DNA of 64,000 bases from Irpex lacteus (taxonomy: Eukaryota > Basidiomycota > Agaricomycetes > Polyporales > Irpicaceae): positions 248,001-312,000 of the forward strand of contig MQVO02000029.1 in the NCBI GenBank assembly GCA_001986395.2, in the 5' to 3' direction. A program made the translations under genes and the position numbers. Below are positions 11,457 through 24,155 of this stretch, in pieces (positions within the stretch are counted from its first letter, which is position 1; every line of letters begins with the position of its first letter). The notes under the pieces were generated by a model. It was not told the DNA's origin, did no database searches, and saw nothing but the letters and a program-made list of their open reading frames with translations.

Positions 11457-12796
11457 ATGGGCGCGCACAGATATCTACTTTGTGCCTGCCTTCTCTGGCT
11501 GGTCCAGGGACTTCTGCAGCATGCTTCAGCTCAAACCCTCTTCAATCGCGCGCAAATACTCACCAGAGGATTCGCCATCTTCGATTCACCGGCTCCTAAC
11601 AGGTAAGCGAAATTTGTGATCTTCCCCCGAGTCTTCGGTCTACTAAATGCATATCAGTGAAATGCACGCAGGAAGTTCATACACGATCGCCGTAGATGTA
11701 TGAGCTACTCGATATAGTCACATCCTACTTACTTACCTGTCATGGCAGGTGTCTGGTGATGGCCAGCTATCGCAGCCCCGGTTCAGCAGTGCCGGGATTG
11801 ATTCCCTCAATATTTTTCTCGTCTCGGCACAGACATCCATTAACCTGACCGTGGTTACCAGTCCTGCATTCTTGACACAGGAGCAAGGGAGCACTGTGAA
11901 GCATTTCAACTCGGCCATACCGCAGTGTGTACCTCCAGGGAATTATAATGTGAGTTCATCATGCATCCAGTTAAATGCACGCCCCTCATCACTATCCCAG
12001 CTTACCATGTATGAGCTGTCTCACATCGGGGCGTCCCAATACTACGCAATCACAGCTGTTCCGATAACTGTCGATAATAATGCTCTATCAGGGCAGTGCG
12101 CGGTATTAAATGAGCTACAAGACCAACCTCAAGAAGACTACCCTCCTCCTCCGAATCCTTTCGCTAATTCGAGCCTTTTCCCTCCAACTTCTACGGTTGA
12201 ACCCTCAGGGATGAAGACAGTTGTCAACAGCCCTCTCTCTTCATTCTACTCGATGCCAACCGCTGTGCCCACGCTAACGTACACTATTGGCGCAACGGGT
12301 GTCCAATGGCCCATTACCGTCACTGTCTCTGCGATGGGCCCGGTAGTAGTCGTACCCACCGGGTACGGTGCTTCCGGGAATATCACCCTGTCAGATGTAG
12401 CAACAGACAGTACTGCTCCTACGCGCACCGTAAAGGAGGGGGATGGAACAGTTATTGTAGTCCTAGGTCCCACGGTCACTCCTCCTCCCGTCACTGTGGT
12501 GCTGGCATCTGTGCAAACTTTGACTGTGACGCAGACAGAACCAGGGGTATCGAGTGTTGTTACACAGACGTGCGTAACCCTTGCTCTTGATACTATTGAC
12601 TGCATCTTCATGTGAACGTGACTACAGGTTGACGCTATTTTCGACGACTACCGGTGTGATGGATCCTCCAACTGGTGTGCCAGCTCCTGGATTCTTACCT
12701 ATCAATGCCATCAATTCTGCATCCTCCACCCACGCTTTCTTTTCGTTACTCTTTGCTCCAGTCGCTCTATTTTTCGCCTGGATGTCCCTGTACTGA
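11457..12796 (+). CDS. GPI-anchored serine/threonine-rich secreted protein
   Basis: Exons: 11457-11602, 11658-11697, 11749-11949, 12001-12569, 12628-12796; 375 codons close in frame. A signal peptide is clear (YLLCACLLWLVQGLL, then HASAQ). The N-terminal ectodomain contains CVPPGNYNLTMYELSHI, followed by a long Ser/Thr/Pro/Val stalk suited to O-glycosylation. The last exon supplies a hydrophobic tail (FFSLLFAPVALFFAWMSL) after small residues, as expected for a GPI-attachment signal. The gene probably encodes a cell-surface or wall protein; no enzymatic motif is seen. The last intron is placed with donor GTGCGT because reading through would stop before the anchor. The 51-nt intron 11950-12000 is a multiple of three and open. 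Many basidiomycetes have similar proteins of unknown function. Confidence 0.78.
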
Positions 12797-13226
12797 ATTT
12801 GTAGTTTACCTCGAAACATAGGTTTCCGGCCGCTTGACGTCTGTAAAGTTTTGAGCTCTTGCATTAATATTCGCTCAGCGAGCTTCGGCTGCATGCATCG
12901 TATAATAGACTTAAATGCCCATGCGCTGATAAGCGATCTCAAGGGTGCCCATTCGAGACCTTGGAATTCAACTCGTAAGATGCACTTCGTAATGCCATCA
13001 TTATATTGCGCGTCTATTGGTGGGAAGTGATCATACTGCCGGTGTTGTGAGAACAAACCACTGCCATCCAACAACGGATATTGGCTCAGATGGCGCCCGA
13101 AGAAGCTGAAGAACTCGAGTATGAGCGCGGTGGATTTGATCAGGGCAGCGGTTAGCACTTCTCTCTTTCATTCCGCCACCTCGACATCCCACTCATCCTT
13201 CTGTGCATCTGCATTGGACCACAACT
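12797..13226. other. Intergenic between two plus-strand genes
   Basis: A minus-strand ORF of 178 codons (12622-13158) spans most of this and also lies antisense to the GPI-tail exon. It starts with GTG and shows no domain. I see no supported gene; the Ies2 promoter should lie here. Confidence 0.4.
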
Positions 13227-14538
13227 ATGCGGCGTCTCACCCGTTCCCGTGCTAAAGCAGACATGCAAGTGTCTGGTTCAGATAATGATATGGATGTCGT
13301 AGAAGAGGACCCGATTCAGGACGACTTGGACGAGCCCCAGATTGCCGTGGACGACGATGACGAAGACGACGACGACGAGTCAGAGGGGAAGGAGGACCAG
13401 CTGGAGGACGATGAGGGGGATGACCAGGTAGGCATCTCTCTCTCACGTGTATTCAAATAAACTCAATGTAATTACAAGGGCTCTGAAGACGAGACGACAG
13501 AAGCAGGGCCTAGTAGTGTTCCTCCTCGCCTCCGCATTAAGCTCAAGCTACCCGCTCAGGGAAGTGCTGCCTCCAGCAGAAATGCCACTGGTACTTCCAC
13601 TCCTGAAGGTCCCTCCAGACGACGATATGCACGGCGTGGTATGTGGCTACCACTTAATTATATTTCTTTGATATTCAGCTAAGGTTGAGTGATAGGCAGT
13701 GACGTTGAATCTGAGAGCTCGGATTCAGAAGACTCAGACGAATCGGCCTCAGTTGCTACACCAGGGCGGCCTCTGACTGCGCGTCAAGCCGTTCTGAGGA
13801 ATGTGGTGGACTCTTCTCATGTCTCTTTAGGTAAGTTAACCGGTCTCTGAATTTGAGATTGGCGTTGTCATATAGGAATATAGAGGAGCCTCCCAATCCA
13901 CGGAAGAAGAAGCCTCTCACAGAGATAGAGATGGCATTGAAACGAGAAGAGACAGCGCGCAAACGCAAAAATCTCTCTGAGAAGAAGTTAGAAGACGAAA
14001 AGGTGGGCAACTCTTGCTGTTTTAGATACTCGCGATTGTGCTAATATGATTGTCTGTGTACTAGGCAGAAACGATCAATCGTCTTCTGAAGAAACAGTCC
14101 CGACCCAGAGGAAAACGTAACGCCTTAGCTACCGCTGAAGACCGTCCTACGCCCGTTGCCCTCGATGCTGACGGTGAAGAAGTTGGAGAAGACGGTTCCG
14201 CAGCGCCCGTGCTTCCGACAATGTACCGCTGGATATCAACGACAAGAGTGCCAGAGAAGGAACCTGGCGCAGAACCAAAAATGGTCATGTCTTTCTCTGT
14301 CCCCGTCTCTGTACTCCCACATAATCCGCCTTCGGAAACTGCCTTCGGGATGGAGGTAGACACGAAGACCAGCCTGATGCATGTGCAGGAGCCTCTACGA
14401 CCGCCACAGCCTCTACAGAACTGCGATGTGGAAGGTTGTGGCGCTCTTAGAAAGTACAGATTGGTGAAGGACTTTCATCGAGGGGCTTGCGGTGTCGCGC
14501 ACCTGAAACAGCTCGAAGCTCAGCTCACGGCAGTATAG
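13227..14538 (+). CDS. IES2: INO80 chromatin-remodelling complex subunit Ies2 (PAPA-1 and HIT zinc finger)
   Basis: Exons: 13227-13427, 13479-13638, 13696-13830, 13884-14002, 14065-14538; 363 codons. The N-terminus is very acidic (Asp/Glu runs). A basic PAPA-1-type region follows, LTEIEMALKREETARKRKN and then LSEKKLEDEKAETINRLLKK. The C-terminus has a HIT-type zinc finger, CDVEGCGALRKYRL followed by GACGVAHLKQLE. This domain order is that of INO80B/Ies2, a nuclear subunit that stimulates INO80 nucleosome remodelling. All splice sites are GT-AG and each join restores the frame. Confidence 0.88.
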
Positions 14539-15196
14539 CATGACATGTTTATCCTGCTGTTTTCCGTATTGCCTTGTCACCGGACTGTGCTGCTACTAGT
14601 GTATTTCATAAGTATCGAGTTGTGTAGTTTCCTCTACTTTCGGTCAATCACTCTCAGTTCAAAGCATGATCTCGTCAATGTAACTACCCCGGCTGTTGTC
14701 AATGCTCGGTGAAATGAGAAGCAAGGAACACACATCACAGTTAGTAGTGTTATTTACAACCTTGCGTTGTTCCTGGCGTTCGTTGACATGCATGAAGATC
14801 CAAGAAGCAACGTCCATGTAGTAGACCAGGAGACAACCGTATGATTGCCCAATAGGATAGCCTTTTAACAGCTACCGCTACGTCACGGTCGCGAGGTCCG
14901 TCAAGGAGGAATATCTGCGATAGCGACGAGGGCAAGTAGGAGTAAGTTACCTTTTGAATGGGCAGCCGTATCTTCGTAATCTCGGGTCTCTAGGGGATCT
15001 AGTTAGCTCTTAATTACTGTGCTGATCCGAGTCCGTGTTGTGAGAGTATCTGTCTCAAACAACAATACTTAATTAGTTTGATAATTTTAGCTTTAATGAT
15101 GACCATTAGCCACCTCAATCACATAGACAGTATATTTCGACGCGACGCGATATCATTTAAGTCGAGCCACAGGATGCTGAGCGTGCAATGAAGCAA
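14539..15196. other. Intergenic, convergent 3' flanks
   Basis: This lies between the 3' ends of Ies2 (+) and the adenylate kinase (-). It is AT-richer than the flanking exons. Only short ORFs without motifs are present. I see no RNA gene or repeat. Confidence 0.5.
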
Positions 15197-15855
15197 TTAT
15201 GCTTCGCTTGCCTCATGCTGATGATCTTGTGCCCAGGATTTTATCCATTGTACGATTCGAGCAACATTTGCCTCCAGATCCTCGGTTCCTTCGCTCTGGA
15301 GCTCAACGACAATTTCCGCCGGATAAGACGAACGTGCCTCTTCTAGGACAACCTCCATAATCTCGGCGTCGTTGTTCTCTTGGATTTTCTTGAGTGGATA
15401 GTTTCTGCAGTCACAGCGTCAGTTGTCAGAAGATACGGTGGGCGTAAAAAAGGTGTTGTTCACCTCTTCTCCAAGCGCTCCCAGAGTTTTGTGTGATCGC
15501 AGCGCAGGACAACTACGAGATCGGGCCACCGCTCTGGATAGATCTCGCAGGTATGCCAATCAAGTATGATGCCACCCGCAGAGGCGAGCGGTTCGAGCTC
15601 GTCAAGTAACTAATGGGTTGCGTTAGGTGTACTGGATTAAGTTTTACTTTGATCACCGACCTTATCTTCATCTACTGTGTAGCTTTGCCATTCCTCGTCG
15701 TATTCTTCGTAGAGTCCTTTCTCCTTTACGAGGTCACCAACATTGATATGCTTCAATGGAACTGGCGATTCTTCAGCCAGTAGTTGAGCATGGGTGGATT
15801 TTCCTGTTCCTGGTGTACCGGTGATGACGATAACTGGTCCCTTTGGTGTAGACAT
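15197..15855 (-). CDS. FAP7: Adenylate kinase isoenzyme 6 / Fap7
   Basis: Exons: 15661-15855, 15464-15609, 15197-15404; 183 codons. A P-loop lies near the N-terminus (ITGTPGTGKSTHAQLLAE). The NMP-binding region (HINVGDLVKEKGLYEEYDEE), then LDWHTCEIYPERWPD and LRCDHTKLWERLEKR, match the Fap7/hCINAP family. That family acts in the nucleus and cytoplasm in 20S pre-rRNA maturation by binding Rps14, besides making ADP from ATP and AMP. At 182 aa it is the usual length. The first donor reads GTCGGT, an unusual but in-frame choice. Confidence 0.92.
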
Positions 15856-16698
15856 GGTGTTGAACAGTACAAGTTATGAGAGCGCTTATTCGATCACTTC
15901 CAGGAGATTTTAGATGAATCGTACCCAAAATAGTAAGTCACCTGCTTTATTTGGCCGGCAACGCTGACATATGTATGCATCACTGCACCCGCTGGGTGGG
16001 CTGGAGTGCCAGTGAGTTGCCGTGCCATGACGGTCGACCACTCCAAAGTGCTGGACTGTTGGTAAGACAACCCTAATGAAAAGGCTAAGTCTGTATCTCA
16101 GAGCGGCCTTCTGCCAGACTGCCTTGCTCATTCCGCAGCGACACCGCACACTGCCTGAGTGCGTATCATGTGCAACGTGCTCACGCCGGAGAGAGATGCC
16201 CTTCCCAAATGCTCGAGATATGATATAAAGGAACGCTGCAGCAGGCGAAGCTCGGCAGGACCTCTTCATCTCACGTACTACAAAATGTACGATCCCGGTC
16301 GCAGCTGCAACCTAGTACTCTTTGTATCATATGAACAGAATGTCAGACAGCTCCAATCCAGTATTCGTTCTTACGTAGCATCAAGAAATTCCTAAAGCTG
16401 TCCAGTAACTGAAATTGGGGAGGGAGTGTCGTTACTACAATTCAATCAGTGCCGTCAAATTACCCCGACCGAAGATCTGCAGATCTACATATGAGACACT
16501 TGAAGGTGTGCTGGTCAACTCTTCCGCTCCCATCACTCTCCTGCCCGGCCTATCCTCATTGTCACTCTCAGTCGATTCCAAACTAAATGTGAAGCGTATC
16601 CTCTCCATAATATACCCACCACGCCATTTGTCACATTCAACAGTCCTTACAAACCCAACATCATACTATCCTACCACACTCCTAGCTGAATTGCACGC
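15856..16698. other. Intergenic, divergent promoter region
   Basis: This separates the Fap7 start (-) from the membrane-protein start (+). Short ORFs occur on both strands without domains. A TATAAAG-like stretch near 16214 is too far from either start to assign. Nothing else is seen. Confidence 0.45.
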
Positions 16699-19151
16699 AT
16701 GACTTCCCTGGTATCGAGTGCCGTACGGGATACTATCCCTAGCGTAGTGGTGACGACTACAGCGACGGGCAAATCCACACAGGTGTCCCCGCTCTCTTCC
16801 AGAACTGTCAACGCTGTTCAATCTGCAATCTCACAAAGCTCATCCTCAAGAACCACGTCTCGACAATCGCCTACACCGAATATCCTGGAAATCGATCTTC
16901 ACACCATAGTAATCATACCCGATTTTAGTCTCTACTACAGCGGCAACATCTCGAATTTTCGCCCTTCCTATCATGCCCTAGCAGACGGATCCCTTGTCGC
17001 GGATCCCTTGATCTCGGACATTCGAAGTGCTAACATTCAGTTAGCATCTACAAGCGCACTTGCTGCTTTCTTCTTCTTAACTTCATGGATAGCCGCACAG
17101 TACATTCGCAGGGGAAAGGTCAAGCGAAAAGTATTGTTCTACGAACTTTTGCTCAGTCAGCTGTTCGGTCTCGGCGCAATGGTGATCATGGTTGTACCAT
17201 TCTTCGACCAATTCGTGAGCTGCGTCGCGTGAGTTACAAGTTTTATCGAGGTCGTTTATACGGCAGTTGATGCTTCAAGTTGTTCAGTGCAGAAGCGTCC
17301 GTGCTCGTGATAGCGGCTTCCTCGTATGCACTGTTGGTGAGCATCTCTTTTGGAGATGAACCCTGTTTTCCTTCTGACGTGGTTTGAGCAGATGACAGGT
17401 ATCCTGGGGTTAAAAGCATACCGTGTCTTAGACAACTCGAAATTGATACCTATTGTTCTTGGTGCATTCCGAATTGCAATAACCATCTTACTATTCCTCT
17501 ACTTGGCCAAATCTCACTTCACGAGGAGACTTTCCGGTTTGTCCATCTTATCACCTGCTCGGGCTTAAGCTCACGGATGGACGTAGGCGGGTGTCTCCCA
17601 GCATTTGGAGAAGGCTCAATGAGTACAATTGTCTTACTCCATGCCGCGGAAGCCGCGTTCATCAGTGGCTGTTGTAAGCATATAAGTTATTTTGTAGATT
17701 TATACTAAAGGATACTAAAATTGGATCAGTCTTAGTTGCTGTCTGGAGAACCTCTCGTTCCTCTGTAGTGCGAGGTAGACTGTCAATATCAGCGTCAGTC
17801 AGGGATCCGCACGACTACAGGAGTCTTGAGGAGTACAAGGCTTCCAAGGAGGAGCCAGATCATCCGCGCGGTTGGTGGGATTATGTTCCTCCTCAGGTAC
17901 CGGAGGCTCGTATGGATGCTCGAAGCTTGAAAACGACTGACGCTCATGGACCTACACGACCGGTCAGTGACTTTGATGTATAGAGCTCATGTCTTCTGCA
18001 CACCAGCTTATGGCTTTTTTAATACAGGAAAGAAAACATTCCATTGTCAGCGCGCATTTTGCTTCTCATTCCGCTTATCCAACTGCGGGCAGATTTCGCG
18101 ATCAGCCTCCCCTACCTCCTCTTCCGGATGCCGTACGTAAACAGCGACGCACCGACTCTCCGCCCCCTCCCTCTGTGGGCAGTCGGCTGAGCAGATATAT
18201 GCCCCGAATGCAAGTACTCAGAGAGGTGGTCAAAAATGAGGTACAGTACGTCGCCATTAGCGATTGAGCAACGAACGCTGACGTTATGTGCAGCTGACGT
18301 ACTGTACGCTTGTCACAGTCATGCTGCTTGTTATCAGCCTGCTTTCGAAAATTGGCGATCCACATTCGGTGTTCAAGAACAGTGCTGCATGGGTGTCTAT
18401 CCCTTGTACGTACGTGGATGGATCACCTGACCAATTACTAACCCGTGACTATATGCTAGGGTTGCTCTTGTCCCTGTGCACTCTCGGAAGCTTCGGAGAA
18501 GTGGTACGCCGCCATGAGCGCGACGCTATCTTGCAACATCCCGCGGCGTGGGACCCTGTATATCGCGCCGAGCTTGAAGCCTCGCGCGCCTTCTCCGGGC
18601 GTAATGGCAGGTCGTACTCCCCTGTCAGCGTATGCTCGAGGGTGCCACCACGTGCGCCTCTGTTCACAAACCCTTTTGCCGACGTACATTCAGTTTTCAG
18701 CATAGCAGATGCTAGCCGGACAAGCTCAACACGCATGCCGAGAGCGCCGCGAACTTACTCGATCTCTTCGTCATCGCGAGAGCTGATAAATCCTCGACAA
18801 TTAAATCGTTCACCCTCACAAACCTCTTCCGCATCTGGGACATCATCCATATCCCTCGCTTCCTCTGTAGGAAGTGTGCTACTCCCCCCTGAACCGCTAT
18901 TCCGTCGGTCAGCACCAGAGTCCATCCATCCTTCACCGACCTCGGGCCACTTCCCTGCATTAGGATCTTTTTCTTCCGCATATTCTGATACATCAGAATC
19001 CGAGATACATAATCCAGCGCACCCATCAGCCGCCCCACCGTTTTTGGAGCCATCAACCGACGCCTTTGGCGGAGGTAGCACAACTTCGCTCCTACCAAGG
19101 CATAGTTGGCATAGCCAAAATCCCTTTGAGGACGGACAATCGCCTTCTTAA
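16699..19151 (+). CDS. Multi-pass (about seven-helix) membrane protein, function unknown
   Basis: Exons: 16699-17228, 17288-17336, 17392-17536, 17587-17673, 17730-17962, 18028-18240, 18294-18405, 18460-19151; 687 codons. About 120 Ser/Thr-rich residues come first, with possible N-glycosylation sites. Hydrophobic segments follow: STSALAAFFFLTSWIAA, ELLLSQLFGLGAMVIMVV, VLVIAASSYALL, IPIVLGAFRIAITILLFLYL, STIVLLHAAEAAFISG, LTYCTLVTVMLLVISLL and LLLSLCTLGSFG. The last 200 residues are Ser/Pro-rich and probably cytoplasmic. The layout resembles a receptor, but I recognise no GPCR family motif. Each intron join keeps the frame; one donor is GTCAGT. Confidence 0.75.
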
Positions 19152-19526
19152 TAGCAAGGCTCCAATATTTGTATGCGCTCAGGACACTTGACAGTATGCC
19201 CTCCTGACGGGTTCGAACTTTGTAGTACCTACGTTTTAATTGCTCGCATCGTACTATAGTTTCAATATCCCTCAGGCTCGCTCACTTAAGAAGCAAAATC
19301 TTGTACATTACCCACTGCAACTGCTATTTCCACTAGTACAGAGATATCGGCGAGTCAATCGGGGCGCATGACCACGCATTGTTATCAAGAACTATGGTAA
19401 CACTAGCAGCAGCTGGTCATGAGCCTAACGGTGATTCGCCCCGCCGTTGGCGCCAATACATGATATCACAACCTATAAGCGGCGCTAATTGGCCACGAAT
19501 AAATAATTTCACAAGTGTCCATCACC
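19152..19526. other. Intergenic, promoter of the RPC5 gene
   Basis: This is a short gap between two plus-strand genes. A CTATAAG sequence near 19471, about 55 bases before the ATG, could serve as a TATA element. No ORF of note is present. Confidence 0.4.
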
Positions 19527-20485
19527 ATGAACGATGAAGAAGATCGACTACTTTCTGTACTGCCCATAGTGTACAGCAACAAGCTCACTCCAAATGTTCA
19601 ACTTCATCAATTTCCTCTTCTAACGCGCCCACTTCAAGTCCCACCATCCGCTGCTGCAAGTGGTAAACGAATACGGGCACGCCTGAAGCCAAACAACAAA
19701 CGCTTGGAAATACATGTTCCAGTGGATAGCCGACCTGAAGTATGGAATGTGGAGCGGTCAAAAGATCTGGGTGCAGCCCGTCTTGAAGACGACAAGGAGA
19801 AAAACCAGGAGCAGAAACAGAAATATCGTGAAGGAGAGGAGCCGCGTTTGACGGAGACACGGATGAAAAGCGAGCAGGTTCCTCAGATAGGCACATATGT
19901 CGCAGGTGTCATACGAAATGGTGAGAGTGTTTTGCTGATCTCAGCGACAGCATCTTATGGTGAGTTTGGTTCAGGCAAACTCTATTTACATCCCATAAGC
20001 GAAACCCATCAATTACGGCCGACCCTTACATACATGGACACCCTCACGCGAAAATCGAAACGTCGGGGAGGTGGCGACGATGACGACGATTCAGATGATG
20101 GACCTCCGCCAGACCCCGATGACCCTGCGCCACCTCCAGTCGTCAAGAAAGAGAAGAAGTCCTCAGGCGAGGCGAAGGAAGTTCAGGTTTCTATCCGCAA
20201 GACTGGGGACGACAAGGGATTACAACTCGGCAGTGGACTGACTGCTATGAGGAGGGAGCTTTTGATGGCAATTCGAGCTGAAGAGGATGAGCAATGGGAG
20301 GATTATGTATACTACGGCCGCGAGGTAATCATCATCCATCGCATTGAGCGTGACTACACTGAATACATATGACGTAGGCGGAGGAGTCCGGGCAGGCTCT
20401 TGAGGCCATGGTCTCTCAAAGTGAAGAGGAGTTGCAATGTAAAACGGATATCACCACCATACTGACGGCTATACAAGGACTGTAA
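19527..20485 (+). CDS. RPC37: RNA polymerase III subunit Rpc37/RPC5
   Basis: Exons: 19527-20324 and 20378-20485; 302 codons. The N-terminal region (LPIVYSNKLTPNVQLHQFPL, then RARLKPNNKRLEIHVPV) matches the Sin/RPC5 family. This subunit pairs with Rpc53 in a TFIIF-like module of RNA polymerase III for termination and reinitiation. GTYVAGVIRNGESVLLI is part of the dimerisation barrel. An acidic and proline-rich linker follows. The second exon adds AEESGQALEAMVSQSEEEL. The ATG chosen lies 12 bases inside a longer open frame that otherwise begins with GTG. A tRNA gene and a TFIIIA-like gene in the same window belong to the same pathway, but nothing indicates functional clustering. Confidence 0.8.
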
Positions 20486-20979
20486 AAAATGTGAGTTCTT
20501 TCCCACGAGAGATACTGTAACATCAAGCTGAAGTTATGACAAGAATTATTTGTCAGCATTTCTTTTTGTAGCGAATATAGGCAATCGATGTAGAGGCCCT
20601 TCTTTGCCGTTTGACTACGTCATCGAGGGATTGCACCTGCCCAACGGGTTGCTGTCTGCGTGGAATAGACCAGTGTTTGAATATTTGGCTTATTCGCTGT
20701 ACTCGGGGACCCTCTGTTATTCAAAAGATAGTGAGGTCATATTTTTATCGATTAGTACGTTTCCTTCTTATACAACTGTTGTTCTGTGGGGATTCTGCAC
20801 CAGGTAACTTAGTAGTTCTGCGTTTGCACCCATGGCCAGGACTCGAGCGTCACCGACTGGCCACCTTCCCATAAAGGCAACTGCCTTCAGCACCACACGT
20901 GACGTTCCGGGCCATTGGCAACGCCTCCTGCTTCGCAGGTTGCTCTGTCCTTCTTCAAGCTCAAGGGTCATCTCCCACA
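20486..20979. other. Intergenic between two plus-strand genes
   Basis: Short ORFs of 85-87 codons overlap here without motifs. I treat them as chance. No repeat or RNA structure is apparent. Confidence 0.4.
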
Positions 20980-23900
20980 ATGACTACTCCTGGGTTCTCG
21001 GATAGCGACACGGAGCATAGCTCACAATATTCACAAGATGATGCGTTGCCAGAACCGCTAATCCTCCGGGGCAATGACGAGATTCAGAGCAGCTCAGACA
21101 TAATTGAGCTCACTGAACACCTGGCTCTCGCTGTTCAGGAACTCTGTAAATGGGATGAATCAACGACTGAAGTGGTACATAATTATATCGGGATATCTGC
21201 ACTGACTTACGCCGCACATTTTGTAGGACTTCGATATACACCATGGGCTTATACAAGTACCAGGTGTGATTATATCGTTCCTAGAACAGGCTATTCAATA
21301 CTTCAAGCTGGGATCTGTGGATTCGTGTGTTTGGGACTGTCTTCGTGAGCTATGTATGTGCATACATGCATTTTTCCGCGCATATAGCCACCATTTATCC
21401 CGGTTTTGTAGGTCAAGTCTCGGTTATAGAGAAACTGTTCGTCCTCAGGAGGACATTTCATCAACTTTCAGCCGAGGAAAATAACAACAACGAGAATGTT
21501 GCAGTCGTTAGTTGTGTAGACGCGCTATTCGCAAAACTGGGCCACCTTGTCTCCCACATTGGTAGCTATCAACGTGACGAGGCTTGTCCATCGCTACCTT
21601 CAGATCCTTTACCTCAAAACTCCTTTACCATCGGGGGACATAGGGAGGAAACGTCTCTTCGAGCGGCCTTGCAACTTCCTCGTACGCCGATTTGCCTTTC
21701 ACTCGTGTAGATAAAACCCAAGTCGCTAACAACCAAATTAGACACCCTTGCCCAACTCATCAGCATCATCGCATCGGATCATGCGTCCGTAGCAGTAATC
21801 CGCTTGGCCATTCGAATCTTATTCTCAGCCACGGTGCTGCAATGTCCACCCGGAGTTAAGTTCAGCTTTCCGTTCAACTGGTGGGTTTCGTTTGTATTGC
21901 ATGCCGTGCATAAGTCAATCAAGACCAAGCAGTCACGATGCTCTTCAAACATTCCTATGTAAACGCGCTACGGAGCTTGGAGCCACCGGTCATCCTGACC
22001 AAGCACTTGAAGACAGGACAATGATTTCCATGGCTGTTTCTATGTTTGCGGTAGGGGTTTAGAATCCGAACTGACATAATGAGACTTATTTTGATTCTGC
22101 AGATGTTTGATTTTGTGAAGATGGACGAACTGCACGCACAGTTTCGTCCACATACCCAAGCTGTGATGCTTGAGCATATCGCGCGCATTCTCCAGGGAAA
22201 CGCAGCTGATGAACAGGAGTTTAATCCAATTGAACCTTTGATACTCTGCGATCTGTCGCAGAGGCTCCTCATTGATTGGGGTGTGACAATCCCTTGGTGC
22301 TGGACCGTTTGGAACGATGATCGGTGCACGGACTACGACATTATCCTATCTTTGGTACGTGAACCAGCCCTTTAAGGTCAATGATAGTTAACATGATGTA
22401 TCAGACAGTGACCTGGTTCTATCATCTCGGTGACGATCCCTCGCACTATGAGGCGAAGAGCTGGGAGGAAGAGCTTGAGCTGTGTATGGCATATAGCCCG
22501 ACGAACGCAATCATATGCTTAGTTGTAAGGTCGACTTCTACGGCATATTGGAAGCTACTAACAATCGACTGCAGAACTTGCTTCATCGAGCAAACGAGGT
22601 CGTGTTAGAAACTGGATCGTCGCCCAGGCAATTGAGCGTCGCCACCTTACGCGTATTGCTGAGGTGCTGTTGGGGCATCAAAGAAGTTCTCTGCGTCCTC
22701 GACAATAAAGAGGACACGCTTGCACAACTGAGTGCCAACGCACTCTGTCGCCTGTTCATCCTCCTCCAAAACTCCCAGGAGGAATTAATCGGTAAGCGTC
22801 AGCGCTCCTATGCCGATGGATTTTCTCTAATACTCGCGCAGTCAAGGACTGTATCATTGCCGGCCTCGCGTGTGTAGATCCAAGCGTCCTATCTGTCGTC
22901 CTCCAGGAGGTAGCCGAAGATAAAGATATGAAGGTTAACGAAAGGCTAAGTGCTAGTGAGTACTCCACCTATGATTACAACTCCAGCTATTGACAGACCA
23001 CACAGATGTGAGTACCATCGTGCGGTAAGCTCAAATTACTCAAGAGTATGCATGAAGTCTACTTAAGCTCATCGTCTTGCGCAAATGTGATAGTAAACTG
23101 GGCTCCAACGATGCAATGCTTGAGGACGCCAACTTGGTCACCAGTTTAAAGCAGCCGTTGCAGTTCCTAACTCTCTTATGGCAAGTGGATAATAGTGCAA
23201 CCTCATTCATTCACCCGCAATGCACCTCTTCAATTCTCCGTGGCGCTCTTCGGCATGTACATCTTACCGCCCAACCCGACTTCCATCGTGTCGCAGCAAA
23301 AGACACATCTCTGACGATGGAACTATTGAACTCTTTTCTGACCGCCTTAGCCGCCATGAAGCTTTGTCAAGGAAGGGACGTCGTCACCGAGAACGCCTTC
23401 ACACTTTCGGAGACAGCTAAAGTGTGGGAAGTAGCCGTGAGCTCAATAGACTGCCAGGATCCGTTAGCGATCGGTCAGTCCCTCAGAGTTCTCGGTTGTC
23501 ATCTCCGGCGCACTTGATGACGACTTCATTAGCTGCGTTCGCGGCATTCGTTGTCGCATTTGTCGGCGGTAAAGAAGACGTTCAGAACCTAGTAGCCGCT
23601 GCCGCTTGGAACATCTTGGGAGACTATGTTCTACTCGTGCTACAGGGTTATTTCCTTGGTGCGGCAAAGGAGGGGCTATCTTATGTGATTTGCATATCGG
23701 CGTGCGAGGCTATGGTTGCACTGTTACAGGGTGTACCGGGTATAGGTACGCTTCATCTCTGACGAGTGGTCTGGTGGAGTATAACCCGTATTTTCAGGGT
23801 CCTATGTTGTAGCGTCGCCGTGGACTTTGTCTCTTAGCAGTGACCTTCGCGGACTCCGAAGTACAGGTCTCCATGGCCCATCTGCTGTCGATTCACTGGA

Positions 23901-24112
23901 GCCCTCATTAGGACGTCTCGTACAAGTGGTATGCATCTGACTGTTTTTACGTTCCTCTCTCACACTCGCATGCACAGATGGAGAAATGCACGTCCCGAGA
24001 TAATTGTTCATCGGTGGCAGATAAGAAAGACTCGGAGGGAGGCCGGGAGCTACACCATCTGCCTTATTACATTCCCGCAGCCAACGGCTATGAATTACAA
24101 CTGCTGCTTTGA
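20980..24112 (+). CDS. 806-aa helical (ARM/HEAT-like) protein of unknown function, 14 exons
   Basis: Exons: 20980-21174, 21227-21344, 21412-21681, 21742-21880, 21933-22050, 22103-22354, 22405-22524, 22575-22791, 22842-22955, 23006-23024, 23094-23473, 23533-23745, 23798-23928, 23978-24112. All joins keep the frame and sum to 807 codons. The sequence is rich in Leu/Ala amphipathic helices (LAQLISIIASDHASVAVIRL, LSVATLRVLLRCCWGIKEVL, VQNLVAAAAWNILGDYVLLV), suggesting an alpha-solenoid. No catalytic motif, signal peptide or membrane span is seen. Exon 10 is only 19 nt. I do not recognise the family, so a scaffold or adaptor role is a guess. Confidence 0.7.
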
Positions 24113-24148
24113 TTCAATAAACATGTTACTATTCCCCGAGACGAGATG

Positions 24149-24154
24149 AAAAAA
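24149..24154 (-). terminator. RNA polymerase III T-run terminator of the tRNA gene
   Basis: Six A on the plus strand, read as T6, begin two bases beyond the tRNA discriminator base. This is the usual RNA polymerase III stop. Confidence 0.8.
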
Positions 24155-24155
24155 G

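Noticed and set aside
12622..13158. 178-codon minus-strand ORF
   Set aside because: It begins with GTG, lies partly antisense to the GPI-tail exon and shows no motif. Likely a shadow.
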